Translations under genes and position numbers: made by a program
NCBI RefSeq assembly: GCF_900169365.1
Contig: NZ_FXZH01000002.1
Coordinates: forward strand, 248,001 to 312,000
Direction: 5' to 3'
DNA from: Brevibacterium sp. 239c
Lineage (GTDB): Bacteria > Actinomycetota > Actinomycetes > Actinomycetales > Brevibacteriaceae
Length of the DNA stretch: 64,000 nucleotides
Shown: in pieces, positions 1 to 8,543 of the stretch
Position numbering within the stretch: position 1 is the stretch's first letter
Layout: every line of letters starts with the position of its first letter
Notes under the pieces: generated by a model
What the model saw: the letters and a program-made list of their open reading frames with translations, nothing else
Told to the model about the DNA's origin: nothing
The model's database searches: none

Positions 1-534
1 GTCCCGAACTTCTGGCTCGGACTCTTAGCGATCATGGGCTTGGCCGTCATCCTCGGCTGGTTCCCCGCCTCGGGGTACGTCGACGTCCTCTCCGACCCGA
101 TCCGCGGCATCTACTACCTCACTCTGCCGGCAGTGATCCTGGGCACCAGCCTGGCCGCGGTCATTACCCGCCAGACCAGAGCGTCGATGATCGAGAGCAT
201 GGGCACCGACTATGTGCGCATGGCACGAGCCAAGGGGCTGTCCAGGCCACGGGTGCTCTTCCGCTACGGACTGCGCAACTCACTCATCGTCCTCGTCACG
301 ATCATCGGCCTGCAACTGGGCGGTCTGATCTCCGGAGCCGTTGTCACAGAGAGGATCTTCGCGCTGCCAGGCCTAGGCAAACTCACCCTAGATGCGGTGT
401 TCTCCCGTGACTATCCGGTGATCCAAGCGGTCGTCCTCGTCATCACCGCCTCCTACATTCTCATCAACCTGGCCGTCGACATCCTCTATTCGGTCATCAA
501 CCCACAGATCCGAGTCAGCGAGGACGCCTCATGA
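1..534 (+). CDS. dppB: Dipeptide-type ABC transporter permease DppB (5' truncated)
   Basis: This is the C-terminal part of an inner-membrane permease of the DppB/OppB family; the reading frame is open from base 1, so the start lies upstream of the window. About 178 residues are visible, with hydrophobic segments and the EAA-type cytoplasmic loop (MGTDYVRMARAKGL) followed by ...GLQLGGLISGAVVTE, both typical of peptide/nickel permeases. It should pair with the next gene product to form the channel for an imported peptide. The stop overlaps the start of dppC by 4 bases (ATGA), indicating translational coupling in one operon. A substrate-binding protein is not seen here and is probably encoded upstream. 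Confidence 0.9.
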   Translation, partial: VPNFWLGLLAIMGLAVILGWFPASGYVDVLSDPIRGIYYLTLPAVILGTSLAAVITRQTRASMIESMGTDYVRMARAKGLSRPRVLFRYGLRNSLIVLVTIIGLQLGGLISGAVVTERIFALPGLGKLTLDAVFSRDYPVIQAVVLVITASYILINLAVDILYSVINPQIRVSEDAS

Positions 535-1445
535 CCACCCCAATCGTCACGAACACCGACAAGAACACACAGGGACTCGACCCCGAATTCCAGGCCTCGA
601 ACAACCGGGTCTGGTGGCTGCTGCGCTCAATCCTGTCCAACCCGATGGGGCTCATCGGCTCCGTCATGGTCGCCGTCGTCGTACTCATCGGACTCTTCGC
701 ACCACTGATCGCCCCGTACGGGTTCGCGCAGACCAACTTCCAAGCTCCATTCCAAGTGCCGGGCACGATCGGCTATGTCTTCGGCACCGACGATCTGGGA
801 CGCGACATCCTCTCCAGACTCGCCTTCGGCGTCCGCGCCTCCTTGCAGGTCGGACTCCTGGCGGTGGCTCTGGCCGTGATCGTCGGCACGCCCCTGGGGC
901 TGCTGGCCGGATACTTCCGGGGCCTCGACTCGGTCATCTCCAGGCTGACCGACGTCACCCTGGCGTTTCCGTTCCTCATCATCGCAGTCGGACTCGCGGC
1001 CATCTCCGGGCCCAGCCTGGCCAATGCGGCTATCGCCCTGGGCATCTCGCAAGTGCCCACGATGATCCGAGTCGTCAGAGGCGAGACGATGCGCTTGAAA
1101 TCGGCCGACTTCGTCAAGGCCGCAATCGCCACCGACGCATCGAAGGCACGTATTCTGGGCATGCACATTCTGCCCAACATCGCCTCGGCAATCATCGTGC
1201 AGGCCACTGTCATCATTCCGACTGCCGTGATTGGAGAATCGATCCTCTCCTTCCTCGGTTTGGGCATCCAACCGCCCTCACCCAGCTTGGGCATCATGCT
1301 CTCCGACGCGCAGCAGTACATCTTCCGTGCGCCGTCGACCGCCCTATTCCCTGGACTGGCGATCCTGGTCATCTGCTTGGCCTTCAATCTCTTCGGGGAC
1401 GCCCTGCGCGACGCCCTCGACCCCAACTCGAAGAAGGGACACTGA
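531..1445 (+). CDS. dppC: Dipeptide-type ABC transporter permease DppC
   Basis: A 304-residue second permease subunit of a peptide ABC importer. An N-terminal cytoplasmic stretch with the family's start-of-helix pattern (NPMGLIGSVMVAVVVLIGLF) is followed by the conserved periplasmic motif FGTDDLGRDILSRL, characteristic of DppC/OppC proteins, and by the EAA loop near residues 190-210 (KAAIATDASKARILGMHILPN). Length is normal for the family. Its ATG overlaps the dppB stop (ATGA), and the gamma-glutamyltransferase gene starts one base after its stop, so the three are co-transcribed. Confidence 0.92.
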   Translation: MTTPIVTNTDKNTQGLDPEFQASNNRVWWLLRSILSNPMGLIGSVMVAVVVLIGLFAPLIAPYGFAQTNFQAPFQVPGTIGYVFGTDDLGRDILSRLAFGVRASLQVGLLAVALAVIVGTPLGLLAGYFRGLDSVISRLTDVTLAFPFLIIAVGLAAISGPSLANAAIALGISQVPTMIRVVRGETMRLKSADFVKAAIATDASKARILGMHILPNIASAIIVQATVIIPTAVIGESILSFLGLGIQPPSPSLGIMLSDAQQYIFRAPSTALFPGLAILVICLAFNLFGDALRDALDPNSKKGH

Positions 1446-1446
1446 C

Positions 1447-3252
1447 GTGTCGTTCACCCCACCCGCAGTCTTCACAACCCGGCCCACCCTGGAAGGTCAT
1501 TTCGGAATGGCCGCCTCCACCCATTGGTTGGCGACAGCAGCTTCACAGGCGGTTCTCGAACGAGGTGGAAACGCCTTCGACGCGGCCGTGGCGGGAGCCT
1601 TCCTCCTCCACGTCGTCGAACCTCACCTCAACGGCCCCGGTGGCGACATGACGGGGATCTTCGCCACCGCCGAAGACCCGGCCAACCCGAAGATCATGAT
1701 GGGGCAGGGCCCCGCGCCGGCCGCTGCCACCATTGAGCACTACCGCAGTGAGGGCCTCGACATGATTCCCGGGGCAGGAGCGCTCGCCTCTGCGGTGCCC
1801 GGGGCCGTCGATTCCTGGCTCAACCTGCTCGAACACCACGGCACCTGGGAACTCGCCGACGTCCTCGAATTCGCTATCGACTACGCCGAGAACGGTCACC
1901 CCGTCCTCAGCCGGGTCGTCGGCACCATCGAACGTGTGCAGGAGCTCTTCACCGAACACTGGCCCACGTCGGCAGCTCAGTGGATGCCACAAGGTCAGAT
2001 CCCGAAGACGGGCGACCTCGTCTACAACCGTCCCTATGCTGAAGTCTTGAAGAAGCTCATTGCCGCAGGTGAAGGCGTAGAAGGGCGTGCCGCCAGAGTC
2101 TCCGCGGCACGTCAGGAATGGAAGTCCGGGTTCGTCGCCGAGTCGTTCGCGAATTTCATCTCGACTCCGCACCGACATTCGACCGGCGGTGACCACGCGG
2201 GAGTCTTGACAGCTGAGGACTTCGCAGGATTCGACGCACACTTCGAAACGCCGGTGACGATCGACTTCCGCGGCTATTCGATTGCGAAGATCGGAGCCTG
2301 GGGCCAGGGCCCGGTGCTGCTGCAGACGCTGAAGATCCTCGACGGCCTCGACGACGAACGACTCGACCCCTCGACCGAGATCGGTGCACACACGATCCTC
2401 GAGGCACTCAAACTGGCGATGGCCGACCGCGATACCTACTACGGGGACGGAGATGTCGACCTCGACTGGCTGCTCAGCGAAGACTACGCGGCCAGCCGTC
2501 GCGAACTCATCACCGATCAGGCTTCACTCGAATTCCGACCGGGTGCCGACCGTGCAGGGACCGCTTCTACATTCACCCCGCCACTCGTGCTCGAAGGTGC
2601 GGACAAGGAGTCCATGGCGAAAGCCGGCATCGGCGAGCCGACTGTGCAGAAAAACGGCGTCAATAACGGCGACACCTGCCACATCGATGTTGTTGACCGC
2701 TGGGGCAACATCATCTCCGCCACTCCTTCTGGTGGGTGGCTGCAGTCCTCACCGATCGTCCCGGAACTCGGATTCTGCCTGGGTACTCGGCTGCAGATGA
2801 TGTGGCTTGATGACACAGCGCCCTCGGCGCTGACCCCGGGCAAGCGTCCCCGCACCACACTGACTCCGACCCTGATCTCGAAGGACGGGCAGCCGGTCAT
2901 CGCCCTCGGCTCCCCCGGAGGTGACCAGCAGGAACAGTGGCAGCTGCTGCTGATTCTGCGCATGCTCGTCGGCGGCTACGCACCTCAGCAGGCAATCGAC
3001 GCACCGGCACTGCACACGACCGCTCTGGCAGGGTCATTCTGGCCGCGCACCTGGGTTCCCGGCGGTGCGGTCGTCGAGGACCGCCTCGGCGAAGACGTCA
3101 TCAACGGGCTCATCGCACGCGGCCATGTCGTGACCAAGGCCGGCGACTGGGAACTGGGCAGGCTCTCCTGCGTGACACGGGACCCGGCCACCGGACGTCT
3201 CACCGCAGGGGCCAACCCGCGCGGTGCTCAGGGATACGCGGCAGGAAGATGA
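1447..3252 (+). CDS. ggt: Gamma-glutamyltransferase family Ntn-hydrolase
   Basis: A 601-residue protein of the gamma-glutamyltranspeptidase family, which cleaves gamma-glutamyl bonds (glutathione, gamma-glutamyl peptides) after autocatalytic splitting into two chains. The GTG at 1447 is chosen because the family N-terminus (GHFGMAASTHWLATAASQAV, then GGNAFDAAVA) begins shortly after it; an open frame extends further upstream only by overlapping dppC. The probable nucleophile is Thr410 in NNGDTCHIDVVDRWGN, and the C-terminal chain has SPGGDQQEQW. No signal peptide is visible, so the enzyme should be cytoplasmic, unlike the classical periplasmic Ggt. Its position between permease and ATPase genes suggests hydrolysis of imported gamma-glutamyl peptides. 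A related acylase activity cannot be excluded. Confidence 0.88.
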   Translation: MSFTPPAVFTTRPTLEGHFGMAASTHWLATAASQAVLERGGNAFDAAVAGAFLLHVVEPHLNGPGGDMTGIFATAEDPANPKIMMGQGPAPAAATIEHYRSEGLDMIPGAGALASAVPGAVDSWLNLLEHHGTWELADVLEFAIDYAENGHPVLSRVVGTIERVQELFTEHWPTSAAQWMPQGQIPKTGDLVYNRPYAEVLKKLIAAGEGVEGRAARVSAARQEWKSGFVAESFANFISTPHRHSTGGDHAGVLTAEDFAGFDAHFETPVTIDFRGYSIAKIGAWGQGPVLLQTLKILDGLDDERLDPSTEIGAHTILEALKLAMADRDTYYGDGDVDLDWLLSEDYAASRRELITDQASLEFRPGADRAGTASTFTPPLVLEGADKESMAKAGIGEPTVQKNGVNNGDTCHIDVVDRWGNIISATPSGGWLQSSPIVPELGFCLGTRLQMMWLDDTAPSALTPGKRPRTTLTPTLISKDGQPVIALGSPGGDQQEQWQLLLILRMLVGGYAPQQAIDAPALHTTALAGSFWPRTWVPGGAVVEDRLGEDVINGLIARGHVVTKAGDWELGRLSCVTRDPATGRLTAGANPRGAQGYAAGR

Positions 3253-4931
3253 TGAGCACAGAGACCAGCGGCGGTGTGGAACTGTCCGATTTCGTCCTCG
3301 AGGTCTCCGGCCTCGAAGTCTCCTATGAGGCGCCTGTGCTCCACGATGTGGGCTTCACCTTGGCGCCGGGGGAGCGCTTGGCTCTCGTCGGTCAGTCAGG
3401 GTCAGGCAAGTCCACGACGATCAGCGCGATCCTCGGGCTCCTGCCGGGAACGGGTCATGTCAGCTCCGGGGCCGTGAAGTACCGCGGCGAGGACCTGGTT
3501 CGAGCAGATCGGGCGCGACTCCAGACTTTGCGCGGCCGATCGATCGCCCTGGTGCCGCAGGACCCCATGGCCAGCCTCAATCCGAGCATGCGCGTGGGTG
3601 ATCAGATCGCTGACGCGCTGCGGACATACGGAATGTCGAACTCCGCCGAGGTGACCCATAATGTCGTACGCCTGATGACCGAAGCCGGAATCCCGGATGC
3701 GGAGAACAGGCGACGGTCATATCCGCACGAATTCTCCGGCGGTATGCGGCAGAGGATCCTCATCGCAATCGCCCTGTCCGGCGAACCGGATCTCATCATC
3801 GCCGACGAACCGACCTCCGCTCTCGACGTGACAGTGCAGAAGCAGATCCTCGACCACCTGCAGAAACTCGTCACCGAGCGCGGGACTTCGCTGCTCTTCG
3901 TCACTCACGACCTGGGTGTTGCGGGGGAGCGAACCGACACCATCCTCGTCATGAACGACGGACGCGTTGTCGAACGTGGAACACCGCAGCAGGTCCTCGG
4001 AGACCCCCAGGATGAGTACACAAAAGCCCTGGTCAAGGCCGCACCCAGCATTGTGGTCGGCCGGGAGCCGAGTCGTGCTCTCGGGGCCGCGGGGTCAACT
4101 CCTGCAGTGGGAGTCGGCGAAGGCAGAGTCGACGGAGAGGCCATCTCGGCGAATGTGCTCGAGGTCAACGATCTGCACAAGATCTACAAGCTGCACGGGC
4201 GCGGCAAGGAAGTCCATGCCCTCAACGGGGTGAGCTTCACGGCCAAGCGCGGGCAGACGACCGCAGTGATCGGAGAATCCGGGTCAGGGAAGTCGACGAT
4301 CGCGAAGATCGTGCTCGGCCTGGAGAGGGGCACCAGCGGCGAGATCCTCGCCGGGGGACGCAACGTCGACGCGAGTTCACGCGCCGAACGCAGCATTCTG
4401 CGGCGCTTCAGCCAGCCGGTGTTCCAGGACCCGTTCTCCTCTCTCAATCCGATGTGGGGCATCGAACGGATCATCCGCGAGCCCCTCGACGTGTTCAAGG
4501 TCGGTACGCAGGTCGAGCGGAAACGCAAGGTCGCCGAGGTGCTCGATCAGGTGGCTCTGCCCGCGTCGATGCTCGAGCGTCGGCCTGCTGAGCTCTCCGG
4601 TGGGCAGCGGCAGAGGATTGCGATCGCGCGTGCCCTGATCAGCGAACCTGAGCTCCTCATCTGTGACGAAGCGGTGTCTGCCCTCGACGTTCTGGTCCAG
4701 GAGCAGATTCTCGAGCTTTTTCGTCAGCTGCAGTCGGGGCTTGGCGTGAGCTGCCTGTTCATCACGCACGATCTTGCAGTTGTTGCGAACTTGGCCGACG
4801 ATGTTGTTGTGATGAAGAACGGGGAAGTCGTCGAGGCAGGCGCAACGAGAGATGTCATCGACCGTCCGACTGCGGAGTACACGCAGAAGCTCCTGGCTGC
4901 CGTGCCCGGGTCGGGTCTGCTCAATGCCTGA
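3249..4931 (+). CDS. Fused DppD-DppF peptide ABC transporter ATPase
   Basis: A 560-residue protein containing two complete ABC ATPase domains, i.e. DppD and DppF fused. Domain 1 has Walker A GQSGSGKST, signature FSGGMRQRI and Walker B LIIADEPTSALD; domain 2 has GESGSGKST, LSGGQRQRI and LLICDEAVSALD. Each ends in the oligopeptide-transporter C-terminal extension. It energises the DppBC permease. Two adjacent ATG codons (3249, 3252) are possible starts; the first overlaps the ggt stop as ATGA. The linker (about residues 255-300) is Gly/Ala/Ser rich. The stop overlaps the regulator gene that follows. Confidence 0.92.
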   Translation: MMSTETSGGVELSDFVLEVSGLEVSYEAPVLHDVGFTLAPGERLALVGQSGSGKSTTISAILGLLPGTGHVSSGAVKYRGEDLVRADRARLQTLRGRSIALVPQDPMASLNPSMRVGDQIADALRTYGMSNSAEVTHNVVRLMTEAGIPDAENRRRSYPHEFSGGMRQRILIAIALSGEPDLIIADEPTSALDVTVQKQILDHLQKLVTERGTSLLFVTHDLGVAGERTDTILVMNDGRVVERGTPQQVLGDPQDEYTKALVKAAPSIVVGREPSRALGAAGSTPAVGVGEGRVDGEAISANVLEVNDLHKIYKLHGRGKEVHALNGVSFTAKRGQTTAVIGESGSGKSTIAKIVLGLERGTSGEILAGGRNVDASSRAERSILRRFSQPVFQDPFSSLNPMWGIERIIREPLDVFKVGTQVERKRKVAEVLDQVALPASMLERRPAELSGGQRQRIAIARALISEPELLICDEAVSALDVLVQEQILELFRQLQSGLGVSCLFITHDLAVVANLADDVVVMKNGEVVEAGATRDVIDRPTAEYTQKLLAAVPGSGLLNA

Positions 4932-5691
4932 GCCTGGTTCCACTTCAGAGTCCGCTGCAGGCCTCGCCTCGGTGTCTGGCTCTGCCTCGGCCCACGAGTC
5001 CGCACCGACCGCTTCTTCGACATCGAGCAGCGTCAGCGTCGGGGCGCAGATCCGCTTCGACATCATCAGGGGTGTGCACCCGCCCGGCGGCAAACTCCGC
5101 GAGGCTGCTTTGGCGACGCAGTACGCGGTCTCCCGGATCCCGATTCGTGAGGCGCTGCGTTCTCTCGAGGCCGAGGGGCTCGTCGAGTCCCGGCCCTACA
5201 GCGGCAGCATGGTCGCGCCCTCACCGACCGAGGATGCCGAGGACCTGTTCGAGATCCGCATCGTCCTCGAATCCGCGACCGCCAAGCGAGCAGCGAAGCG
5301 CGCTGGGCAGCAGAGCAACGGTGAGGCACCCGACGAACGGTGGCGGACGATCCGCAAGGAGATCAATGAGATCCTCGCCGCCGGCGACATCGTCATCGGC
5401 CAGGAACGCTACGAGGACCTCGCGGTGCTCAACATGCGGTTCCACTTCGCCATCGCCGAACTCAGCGGCAGCCTCTCCTTCGTCAGCCTCCTGCGCCAGA
5501 TCTCGGGCAAGATCGAATGGCTGTACTCACTCAACGTGACCCGCCGCGGCCCTCAGGCCTGGCCGGAGCACCGCGACATCATCGCGGCCATCGATGCAGG
5601 GCAGGAAGCCAAAGCCGCCGAGGTGATGGGCCAGCACGTTCGTCGCAGCCGCGACTCGTACTTCGCCATGATGGCCGAGAAAGCGACCTAA
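4924..5691 (+). CDS. GntR family regulator, FadR/FCD type
   Basis: A 255-residue transcription factor. Residues 1-40 are a Ser/Ala-rich low-complexity lead; the winged helix follows (IRFDIIRGVHPPGGKLREAA, then VSRIPIREALRSLEAEGLV), and the C-terminal FCD ligand domain carries the pattern HFAIAELSGS...HRDIIAAIDAG. FCD domains usually bind carboxylates or amino acids through a metal. The ATG at 4924 overlaps the end of the ATPase gene by 8 bases, so the regulator is the last gene of the dpp-ggt operon and likely senses a peptide-derived ligand and autoregulates the operon. Confidence 0.85.
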   Translation: MPEPGSTSESAAGLASVSGSASAHESAPTASSTSSSVSVGAQIRFDIIRGVHPPGGKLREAALATQYAVSRIPIREALRSLEAEGLVESRPYSGSMVAPSPTEDAEDLFEIRIVLESATAKRAAKRAGQQSNGEAPDERWRTIRKEINEILAAGDIVIGQERYEDLAVLNMRFHFAIAELSGSLSFVSLLRQISGKIEWLYSLNVTRRGPQAWPEHRDIIAAIDAGQEAKAAEVMGQHVRRSRDSYFAMMAEKAT

Positions 5692-5715
5692 GGGTCCTTT
5701 GCCGCGAAGGACTCT
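5691..5715. terminator. Hairpin between convergent GntR and ridA genes
   Basis: AGGGTCCTT and AAGGACTCT form an 8-of-9-pair stem around a 7-base loop, in the 23-base gap between two convergent genes. It touches both stop codons and probably ends transcription from both sides. Confidence 0.55.
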
Positions 5716-6188
5716 CAGGCTTCGACGATCATCTCGATCTCGACCGGGACATTCAGAGGCAGGACTGCCACGCCCACTGCGCTGCGGGCGTGGATCCCGG
5801 CGTCGCCGAAGACCTCGCCGAGAAGCTCGCTGGCACCATTGATGACCTGCGGCTGAGCGGTGAAGTCCGGGGCGCTGGCGACGAAGCCCGTGACCTTGAC
5901 GATGCGGGTGATCGTCGAGAGTTCACCGGTGATCGCGCGAATGGCAGCCAGGGCATTGAGGGTGCACTGACGAGCCGCGGCCTGCGCTTCTTCGAGAGTG
6001 ACCTCGGCGCCGACCTTTCCCCTGTGGATCGGCTGCCCGTTCTGTACGGGAAGCTGGCCTGAGGTGTAGATGTGGCCTCCGGTGCGCACCGCCGGAACGT
6101 AGGCAGCCACAGGAGCGGCGACTGCGGGGATCTCCAGGCCGAGGTTGTGGAGACGGGCTTCGGGTGTGGTGGTTGATTCGCTGCTCAT
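5715..6188 (-). CDS. ridA: RidA/YjgF family enamine/imine deaminase
   Basis: A 157-residue RidA-family protein, cytoplasmic and normally trimeric, that hydrolyses reactive enamines such as 2-aminoacrylate released by PLP enzymes. The C-terminal signature is visible (HARSAVGVAVLPLNVPVEIE) and includes the substrate-binding arginine (Arg135) that distinguishes active RidA proteins; the N-terminal half has the family pattern GGHIYTSGQLPVQNGQ. The ATG at 6188 is used because the conserved region starts soon after it; it overlaps the stop of the upstream PLP enzyme by one base (TGATG). Pairing with a cysteine desulfhydrase-like enzyme fits a detoxifying role. Confidence 0.9.
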   Translation of the reverse strand: MSSESTTTPEARLHNLGLEIPAVAAPVAAYVPAVRTGGHIYTSGQLPVQNGQPIHRGKVGAEVTLEEAQAAARQCTLNALAAIRAITGELSTITRIVKVTGFVASAPDFTAQPQVINGASELLGEVFGDAGIHARSAVGVAVLPLNVPVEIEMIVEA

Positions 6189-7309
6189 CAGAGGACTCCT
6201 GTCGTCATGAATTCTTCGAGGCGGGTGCGGTAGCCGGTGGTGTCGAGGTCGGCTTCGGCCAGCCACCGCTCGGAATAGTATTTGTCGAGGTAGCGCTCGC
6301 CGGGGTCGCAGATCAGGGACACCAGGCTGCCCGTCTCTCCTGCCGCCTTCATCTGCGACACGATGCGGAACGCGGCCCACAGGCCGGTGCCGGTTGACGC
6401 TCCGGCGCGACGTCCCATCAGTGTCTCAAGAAGCTGGATGGAGGCGATGGCGGCAGCGTCCGGGACATGCATCATCCGGTCGATGCTCGAAGGGATGAAG
6501 CTCGCTTCGACCCGTTGCCGCCCGATGCCCTCGATGCGGGATCCTTGATCAGTCGTCGCCGACGGGTCCTGGTCCCGCCATCCGGCGAAGAAGGCCGAAT
6601 TGTCCGGGTCGGCCACACAGATTCCGGTGGCCCGGCCGGTGTAGCGAACGTATCTGGCCAGGGTCGCCGAGGTGCCGCCTGTGCCAGCGGTGGCGATGAT
6701 CCAGGACGGCTCGGGATGAGTCTCACTCGCCATCTGGTCGAAGATCGACTCGGCGATGTTGTTGTTGCCGCGCCAATCCGTAGCGCGTTCGGCATAGGTG
6801 AACTGGTCCATGTAGTGACCACCGGACTCCGCGGCAAGATCGGCTGCGACCTCATAGACCTCATTGGCGTTGTCGACGAAATGGCAGGTGCCGCCGTAGA
6901 ACTCGATGAGGGAGATCTTCTGAGCACTCGTCGACCGAGCCATTACTGCAATGAACGGGACACCGATGAGCTGGGCGAAATACGCTTCGGAGACCGCGGT
7001 CGAACCGCTGGAAGCCTCCACCACCGGGCGACCGGGCTTGATCCACCCGTTGCAGAGTGCGTGGAGGAAGAGCGAGCGGGCCAAACGGTGTTTGAGGGAC
7101 CCGGTGGGATGGCTCGACTCGTCCTTGAGATAGAGATCGATTCCCCAATCGGAAGGCAACGGCACATGCAGCAGATGCGTGTCCGACGACCTGTTGGCAT
7201 CAGACTTCACCGCCCTGATGGCTCCGGCCAGCCACTGGCGGGCTTGCGGATCGTAGCGGTCGATGTCGTCTTCGACTGGGGCGAACGCGTGATCGTGGGT
7301 ATCGGTCAT
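6188..7309 (-). CDS. Cysteine synthase-like PLP enzyme, Cds1 (cysteine desulfhydrase) type
   Basis: A 373-residue fold-type II PLP enzyme. Lys73 in SHPTGSLKHR is the expected Schiff-base lysine, SSGSTAVSEA binds the substrate carboxylate and TAGTGGTSATLARY contacts the PLP phosphate. Length and the C-terminal segment CDPGERYLDKYY match the actinobacterial group that includes the Mycobacterium L-cysteine desulfhydrase Cds1; that assignment is by recall of family features. Such an enzyme would release sulfide, pyruvate and ammonia via 2-aminoacrylate, the substrate of the RidA encoded next. It overlaps the upstream regulator gene by 4 bases. A cysteine synthase or D-amino acid role remains possible, since the regulator resembles DauR. 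Confidence 0.82.
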   Translation of the reverse strand: MTDTHDHAFAPVEDDIDRYDPQARQWLAGAIRAVKSDANRSSDTHLLHVPLPSDWGIDLYLKDESSHPTGSLKHRLARSLFLHALCNGWIKPGRPVVEASSGSTAVSEAYFAQLIGVPFIAVMARSTSAQKISLIEFYGGTCHFVDNANEVYEVAADLAAESGGHYMDQFTYAERATDWRGNNNIAESIFDQMASETHPEPSWIIATAGTGGTSATLARYVRYTGRATGICVADPDNSAFFAGWRDQDPSATTDQGSRIEGIGRQRVEASFIPSSIDRMMHVPDAAAIASIQLLETLMGRRAGASTGTGLWAAFRIVSQMKAAGETGSLVSLICDPGERYLDKYYSERWLAEADLDTTGYRTRLEEFMTTGVL

Positions 7310-8004
7310 GACTGTCCTTCCGGGGCTCTGCCTTGGAGCTCGTTGATGTAGTTGTAGATCGTGTATCGGGTGACGTCCAGCGCCGAGGCGACTCCGGCCA
7401 CAGCCTCTTTGACCTGGAAGACTCCACGGCGGTCGAGTTCAGCGACGACCTCGAGCTTGTGGGGTTTCTTCATCAGTTCGACGGGGACATCGGCGCTGGA
7501 GATCACCTCGGCGACGATCTGCGCGGTCAGTTCGCTGACGGTGTGGGGGAAGACCTCACCGGTGTCGGGCTCCTCGCTGGTTTCGGCGACCGGCGGAGGC
7601 GTCGCGAGCAGCGAGCCGAGCATGTCGTGGGCCAACTTGACGTTGGTGACGTCGATGTTGAGGCACAGCGCGGCCATCGGTGTGCCCGATTCCGGTTCGC
7701 GGATGATGATCGTGCTCGACCGGCCGGTGCGCCCGTCGGGCAGCGACGTCGGATAGCCGATGACATCGCCCTGCGCCCCGCTGAGAACGTGCTGCAGAAG
7801 CAGGTTGGTCGGTGGGGCGCCCACCTCACGGCCGGTGACCTCTCCGGCGATGGCGTAGACCGAGTTGTCGAGATTGGTGAGATCGTGGATGACGACCTCG
7901 CAGCCTTCGCCCAGGGCCCGAGCGAGAGGCTCGCTGATCCCCGCCAGAAGCTCGAGGGTCTCCCGAACCTTCTGGTCGTAGCGATCCGAATTGAGCGCTG
8001 TCAC
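7306..8004 (-). CDS. dauR: DauR/YheO-type PAS-HTH transcriptional regulator
   Basis: A 232-residue regulator with an N-terminal YheO-like PAS domain (about residues 20-135; EGCEVVIHDLTNLDNSVYAI) and a C-terminal HTH_22 domain (about 170-225; FQVKEAVAGVASALDVTRYTIY region). DauR of Pseudomonas controls D-arginine catabolism; other members respond to amino acids. The GTG at 8004 is preceded by a strong ribosome site (gaggagaagg). It is the first gene of a three-gene operon with the PLP enzyme and ridA, joined by ATGA and TGATG overlaps, so it very likely regulates them. Confidence 0.85.
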   Translation of the reverse strand: MTALNSDRYDQKVRETLELLAGISEPLARALGEGCEVVIHDLTNLDNSVYAIAGEVTGREVGAPPTNLLLQHVLSGAQGDVIGYPTSLPDGRTGRSSTIIIREPESGTPMAALCLNIDVTNVKLAHDMLGSLLATPPPVAETSEEPDTGEVFPHTVSELTAQIVAEVISSADVPVELMKKPHKLEVVAELDRRGVFQVKEAVAGVASALDVTRYTIYNYINELQGRAPEGQS

Positions 8005-8187
8005 TGGCCTTCTCCTCTGCGCGATGAGCCTATTTCAACTTCTAGTGGAAGTCTTGCACATCACTTCATTATGTGCGAATGTGGGCTCGCTCACATAGAT
8101 TTCCACGCACAGTTGAAATCTTCAAATAATTAGGAGAACCATGTCAGTGCTTGGCAATGACGCCACGGCCTCAGGCAATCTCAAGAG
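8005..8187. promoter_or_regulatory. Upstream region of the dauR operon
   Basis: This gap holds several short inverted repeats: ACTTC-TAGTG-GAAGT around 8039-8053, TTTCAACT/AGTTGAAA at about 8033 and 8111, and ATGTG/CACAT near 8088-8100. They are plausible operators for the dauR operon promoter, but no clear -10/-35 pair could be fixed by eye. Confidence 0.35.
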
Positions 8188-8472
8188 GTGCTGGCGACCG
8201 GGACGACCTATCGCACACTTGGCGTGCCGGGTGAGGAGGCGCTGCTGGGGAGTCGAATCCACTTCTGCTCGACATGCGACGGACCGGGCTATATCTGCAC
8301 CGGCGCCGATCACAGGACATCCATGGATCGCGTCTACGCCGCCGGTGATGTGCGGCGAGGCAGCACGAAGCAGCTCGTCTCAGCCGCAGGCGATGCCGTC
8401 TCCTGTTTCCTTGCAATCCGCGACCGAGTCCTCGCAGAGAAGGAAAAGGTCAAGAGCCGCGAAGCGGTCTGA
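8188..8472 (+). pseudogene. Thioredoxin reductase-like flavoprotein remnant
   Basis: About 94 codons read as two pieces of a thioredoxin reductase-like flavoprotein joined in frame: a middle piece (LATGTTYRTLGVPGEE, then HFCSTCDGP with the redox CxxC) and directly after it the C-terminal FAD piece (ICTGADHRTSMDRVYAAGDV, then GSTKQLVSAAGDAV). The N-terminal FAD domain and most of the NADPH domain are missing, so it cannot be functional as a reductase. The frame upstream (from 8141) does not match the family. It looks like an internal deletion in an old gene copy. It ends just before a strong hairpin. Confidence 0.75.
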
Positions 8473-8480
8473 TCATCGGA

Positions 8481-8514
8481 CTGCGCGGCCTGGGACCATG
8501 CCCAGGCCGCGCAG
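8481..8514. terminator. Strong hairpin, 14-bp perfect stem
   Basis: CTGCGCGGCCTGGG and CCCAGGCCGCGCAG form a perfect 14-base-pair stem with a 6-base loop. It lies between the flavoprotein remnant and the convergent SRPBCC gene, as expected for a bidirectional terminator. Confidence 0.75.
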
Positions 8515-8543
8515 CTCCTGCGTCTCAGCGGGAGCGTCAGGCC

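Noticed and set aside
1231..1446. Extension of the gamma-glutamyltransferase frame into dppC
   Set aside because: It overlaps real dppC codons; the family N-terminus starts at the GTG at 1447.
5066..5329. Arg-rich frames opposite several genes that could look like small proteins
   Set aside because: Their composition (Arg, Pro, Ser, Ala) is that of antisense or shifted frames of high-GC genes, with no domain pattern.
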